Positions 61,433 to 64,000 of a stretch of DNA of 64,000 nt are shown here, one piece after another. Position numbers and translations under genes: made by a program. This DNA is from Mycolicibacterium moriokaense (GTDB lineage: Bacteria; Actinomycetota; Actinomycetes; Mycobacteriales; Mycobacteriaceae). Under the pieces are notes generated by a model that saw only the letters and a program-made list of their open reading frames with translations, was not told the DNA's origin and did no database searches. Numbering within the stretch: the stretch's first letter is position 1; every line of letters begins with the position of its first letter. Location of the stretch: positions 94,973 to 158,972 of the forward strand of contig NZ_QJJU01000013.1 of the NCBI RefSeq assembly GCF_003201655.1, read 5' to 3'.

Positions 61433-63553
61433 TTACGACGATTGGCGGCCCTTGACCATCGCAAGTACGTCGGGGCCATATTGCTCGAGCTTGCGCGCGC
61501 CGATGCCGGGGATGGCCACCAGCGCAGCATCGTCGGTCGGCAGTGTCTCGGCGATCGCGATCAACGTGTTGTCGGTGAACACCACATAGGCAGGCACGCT
61601 CATCTCCTTCGAGATGCGCAACCGCCAATCCTTGAGCTGGGCGAGCAGCTCGTCGTCGATGTCGGACGGGCAGCTTTCGCAGCGCCGCAGCATGATCGCG
61701 GGAGGCGTGGTGAGCGTGCCGTTGCAGATGCGGCAGCGAGGTGTGGCGCCGCGCGGACGTCGAGGCCGGTTGGGATTCGCATCGCTGGGCGATTGCGGGG
61801 CGATGCCGTTGAGAAAGCGTGACGACCGTCGGCCCCGTCGGCCTCCCGGTGCCCTCGCCAGCGCCCAACTCAATGCCAGATGCGTTCTGGCCCTTGTGAT
61901 TCCGACATAGAGTAGCCTGCGTTCCTCTTCCACCGGCTCGCTGTCGGGACCGTGCGCCAATGCGTGCGTGATGGGCAATGTGCCGTCGGCCAGGCCGACG
62001 AGAAACACCGCATCCCACTCCAGACCCTTCGCGGCGTGCAGCGACGCCAGAGTGACACCCTGCACGACGGGTGGGTGCCGCGAGTCGGCGCGCTGTCGCA
62101 GCTCGGCGACCATGGCGCTCAGATCCAGCGACGGCCGTTGCGCGACCTCTTCGTCGACGAGTTCGGCCAGTGCGCTGAGCGCCTCCCATCGCTCGCGGGC
62201 CTTGGTGCCGGGCGGCGGCTCGGCGGTCAGACCGAGCGGTTCGAGCACAGCACGGACGACCTCGGGCAGTTCTCCATCGACGTCGTGTTCTGCCGCGCGC
62301 TGCAGTGCCAGCAGTGCCTGCCGGATCTCCTGGCGGCTGAAGAAGCCTTCGCCGCCGCGCACCTGGAACGGGACACCAGCCTCGGTGAGCGCCTCTTCGT
62401 AGACCTCGGACTGCGCGTTGATGCGGTAGAGCACCGCGATCTCCGAAGCCGCAGTGCCCGACTCGATCAGGTTCTTGATCTTCTTGGCAACCGCGGCGGC
62501 CTCGGCGACCTCGTCGGGGTGCTCGGTGAACGACGGCGCCGGTCCGGGGTCGCGCTGGCCGACAAGGTGAAGCTTGCTGCCTGCCATCCGGCCGCGGGCG
62601 GCCGCGATGACGCGATTGGCCAACGACACCACCTGCGGCGTTGACCGGTAGTCGCGTTCCAGCCGCACCACGGCGGCGTCGGGAAATCGCCGCGAAAAGT
62701 CCAACAGGTAGCGCGGTGTTGCGCCGGTGAACGAGTAGATGGTTTGGTTGGCGTCGCCTACGACCGTGAGGTCGTCGCGGCTGCCGAGCCACGCGTCGAG
62801 CACACGCTGTTGCAGCGGGGTGACGTCCTGATATTCGTCGACGACAAAGCAGCGGTAGCGGTCGCGGAATTCCTGTGCGACCGCGTCGTCGTTTTCGATC
62901 GCGGCCGCCGTGTGCAGCAGCAGATCGTCGAAGTCAAGCAGCGCCATGCCATCACGACGGGCCTTGAGCGTCTCGTATCCCGCGTAGACGGTCGCGATCT
63001 TCGCGGCGTCGAGCGGGATGTCGCGGCCGACCTCTGCGACCGCTGCGGCGTAACTCTCGGGGCTGATCAAAGATGCCTTCGCCCATTCGATTTCGCCTGC
63101 GAGGTCGCGCACGTCGTCGGTGCTGGTCGACAGGCCCGCGCGGTTCGCGGCCTGAGCGACGACCGCGAACTTCGTGTCGAGCAGCTGCCATCCGGTGTCG
63201 CCGACGACGCGGGGCCAGAAGTACGACAGCTGGCGACGGGCGGCGGCGTGAAACGTCATCGCCTGCACTGCACCGATACCGACACCGTCGTCGAGCGCGC
63301 GCAGTCGACTGCGCATCTCGCCTGCGGCTCGCGAGGTGAACGTCACCGCCAGTATTTGATGTGGTGCGACGTGTCCCGCCGCGACGAGGTTGGCGATGCG
63401 GCGGGTGATCGTGCGGGTCTTGCCGGTGCCCGCGCCCGCGAGCACGCACACCGGCCCACGGGCGGCGAGGACGGCTTCGCGCTGTTCGTCGTCGAGGTCG
63501 CCGGTGATGACTTCGCGCTCACTGAAGGGGGCCTCGACCGGCATGCGGTCCAT
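61433..63553 (-). CDS. uvrD2: ATP-dependent DNA helicase UvrD2
   Basis: A 706-residue superfamily 1 3'-to-5' helicase. The Walker A is VLAGAGTGKTRT, motif II VVDEYQDVTPLQQ, and motif III GDANQTIYSFTGA. LLYVGITRAR is motif VI. A four-cysteine zinc motif (CRICNGTL and RRCESC) leads to a C-terminal HRDC domain (IPGIGARKLEQYG). This arrangement defines mycobacterial UvrD2 (Rv3198c, 700 residues), essential in M. tuberculosis. ATG 63553 is used; ATG 63544 is possible. Confidence 0.94.
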   Translation of the reverse strand: MDRMPVEAPFSEREVITGDLDDEQREAVLAARGPVCVLAGAGTGKTRTITRRIANLVAAGHVAPHQILAVTFTSRAAGEMRSRLRALDDGVGIGAVQAMTFHAAARRQLSYFWPRVVGDTGWQLLDTKFAVVAQAANRAGLSTSTDDVRDLAGEIEWAKASLISPESYAAAVAEVGRDIPLDAAKIATVYAGYETLKARRDGMALLDFDDLLLHTAAAIENDDAVAQEFRDRYRCFVVDEYQDVTPLQQRVLDAWLGSRDDLTVVGDANQTIYSFTGATPRYLLDFSRRFPDAAVVRLERDYRSTPQVVSLANRVIAAARGRMAGSKLHLVGQRDPGPAPSFTEHPDEVAEAAAVAKKIKNLIESGTAASEIAVLYRINAQSEVYEEALTEAGVPFQVRGGEGFFSRQEIRQALLALQRAAEHDVDGELPEVVRAVLEPLGLTAEPPPGTKARERWEALSALAELVDEEVAQRPSLDLSAMVAELRQRADSRHPPVVQGVTLASLHAAKGLEWDAVFLVGLADGTLPITHALAHGPDSEPVEEERRLLYVGITRARTHLALSWALARAPGGRRGRRSSRFLNGIAPQSPSDANPNRPRRPRGATPRCRICNGTLTTPPAIMLRRCESCPSDIDDELLAQLKDWRLRISKEMSVPAYVVFTDNTLIAIAETLPTDDAALVAIPGIGARKLEQYGPDVLAMVKGRQSS

Positions 63554-63626
63554 CTTGGCAGGGCGCTGTGACAAAAGCCGGGCGCGGCGCGGGCATGTTG
63601 GCGGCATCCGCTACGTTGACTGGCTT

Positions 63627-63866
63627 ATGAGCGCTCTGACCATGTACACCACCTCGTGGTGTGGCTACTGCTTTCGCCTCAAGAAGGTTCTGAAGGCGGA
63701 GGGAATTCGGTTCGCCGAGGTCGACATCGAAGTTGATCCGGCCGCCGCGGAATTCGTGGCCTCGGTCAACGGTGGCAATCAGACCGTTCCGACGCTGAAA
63801 TTCGCCGACGGCTCAACGCTGACCAACCCGAGCGGGGCTGAGGTCAAGGCGAAGCTCGCTTCGTAA
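63627..63866 (+). CDS. mrx1: mycoredoxin-1
   Basis: A 79-residue glutaredoxin-fold protein with the active site TSWCGYC (CGYC) and NQTVPTLKFADGSTLTNPS. It reduces mycothiol-mixed disulfides using mycothiol. ATG 63627 lies 73 bp from the divergent uvrD2 start. The order uvrD2-mrx1 is conserved in mycobacteria (Rv3198A). Confidence 0.92.
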   Translation: MSALTMYTTSWCGYCFRLKKVLKAEGIRFAEVDIEVDPAAAEFVASVNGGNQTVPTLKFADGSTLTNPSGAEVKAKLAS

Positions 63867-63912
63867 CCTCCGCGCCGAGATCGACGTAATGGCGTGATCT
63901 ACTCGGGCGGAT

Positions 63913-64000
63913 TCAAGGTTTGGTTGCAACAGTGGTTTCTGTCGGTGCTGAGAGTAGGCGGTTGAGGCGGTTGGTGGGGTTGTCCCAGCCGAATCGTTTC
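63913..64000 (-). CDS. 3' end of a probable IS30-family transposase (partial)
   Basis: Twenty-eight codons at the window edge read KRFGWDNPTNRLNRLLS then end TVATKP-stop. The RxxxGWDxPxxRLxxLL pattern is like the C-termini of actinobacterial IS30 transposases. The stop lies inside a TTGCAAC-containing stretch that could be the element's inverted repeat. The rest lies outside, so this is tentative. Confidence 0.45.
   Translation of the reverse strand, partial: KRFGWDNPTNRLNRLLSAPTETTVATKP

Overview
The window comes from a fast-growing Mycobacterium (Mycolicibacterium-type) chromosome. It is GC-rich and uses many GTG starts. It carries a complete 14-gene nuo operon preceded by the lone receiver protein found there in mycobacteria. 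It also carries recognisable relatives of M. tuberculosis Rv3170 (aofH), Rv3171c, Rv3193c, Rv3194c, Rv3195, Rv3196, Rv3197, whiB7, uvrD2 and mycoredoxin, in the same relative order. These assignments rest on remembered protein sequences; no database was searched.

Layout. (1) 0-6.5 kb: a tightly overlapped acyl-CoA catabolic operon (alpha/beta hydrolase, class III CoA-transferase, HMG-CoA-lyase-like enzyme, TetR regulator, acyl-CoA dehydrogenase, APH-type phosphotransferase, DUF6285 protein). (2) 6.5-9 kb: a MarR regulator with a palindromic operator and a run of small stress or detoxification-type genes. (3) 9.1-24.4 kb: nuoABCDEFGHIJKLMN, the proton-pumping NADH dehydrogenase, mostly with 4-base overlaps. 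(4) 24.5-38.3 kb: enoyl-CoA hydratase, carboxylesterase, a PIG-L deacetylase with a TetR regulator and its operator, a phosphotransferase paired with a protein of unknown function, DUF4345 and AraC genes, two tandem EthA-like Baeyer-Villiger monooxygenases, a flavin amine oxidase, an alpha/beta hydrolase and a quinone oxidoreductase. (5) 38.3-52.6 kb: an accessory zone. (6) 52.6-64 kb: conserved core genes (UPF0182 protein, Lon-like PDZ protease, DUF2342 protein, ABC1 kinase, whiB7, uvrD2, mycoredoxin), with the end of a probable IS30-type transposase at the right edge.

The accessory zone is the most interesting part. An intact initiator tRNA gene (52603-52676, minus strand) and a 44-bp copy of its 3' half (42484-42527) bound a 10.1-kb island, the standard footprint of site-specific integration into a tRNA gene. 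The island carries no intact integrase. Its cargo looks like a magnesium/divalent-cation module: an MgtA-type P-type ATPase, a soluble protein with PRC-barrel, MgtE-N and CBS domains but no membrane channel, an NRAMP-like transporter with an altered metal site, an ArsR-type repressor, and two membrane-anchored von Willebrand A proteins. One 18-bp motif recurs in front of the three transcription units, so the ArsR protein probably controls the whole island. About 1 kb to the left lies the 3' half of a proline tRNA, a scar of a second integration event. Further left is a visibly AT-richer pair of genes (multi-pass membrane protein plus cytidine deaminase) that looks horizontally acquired.
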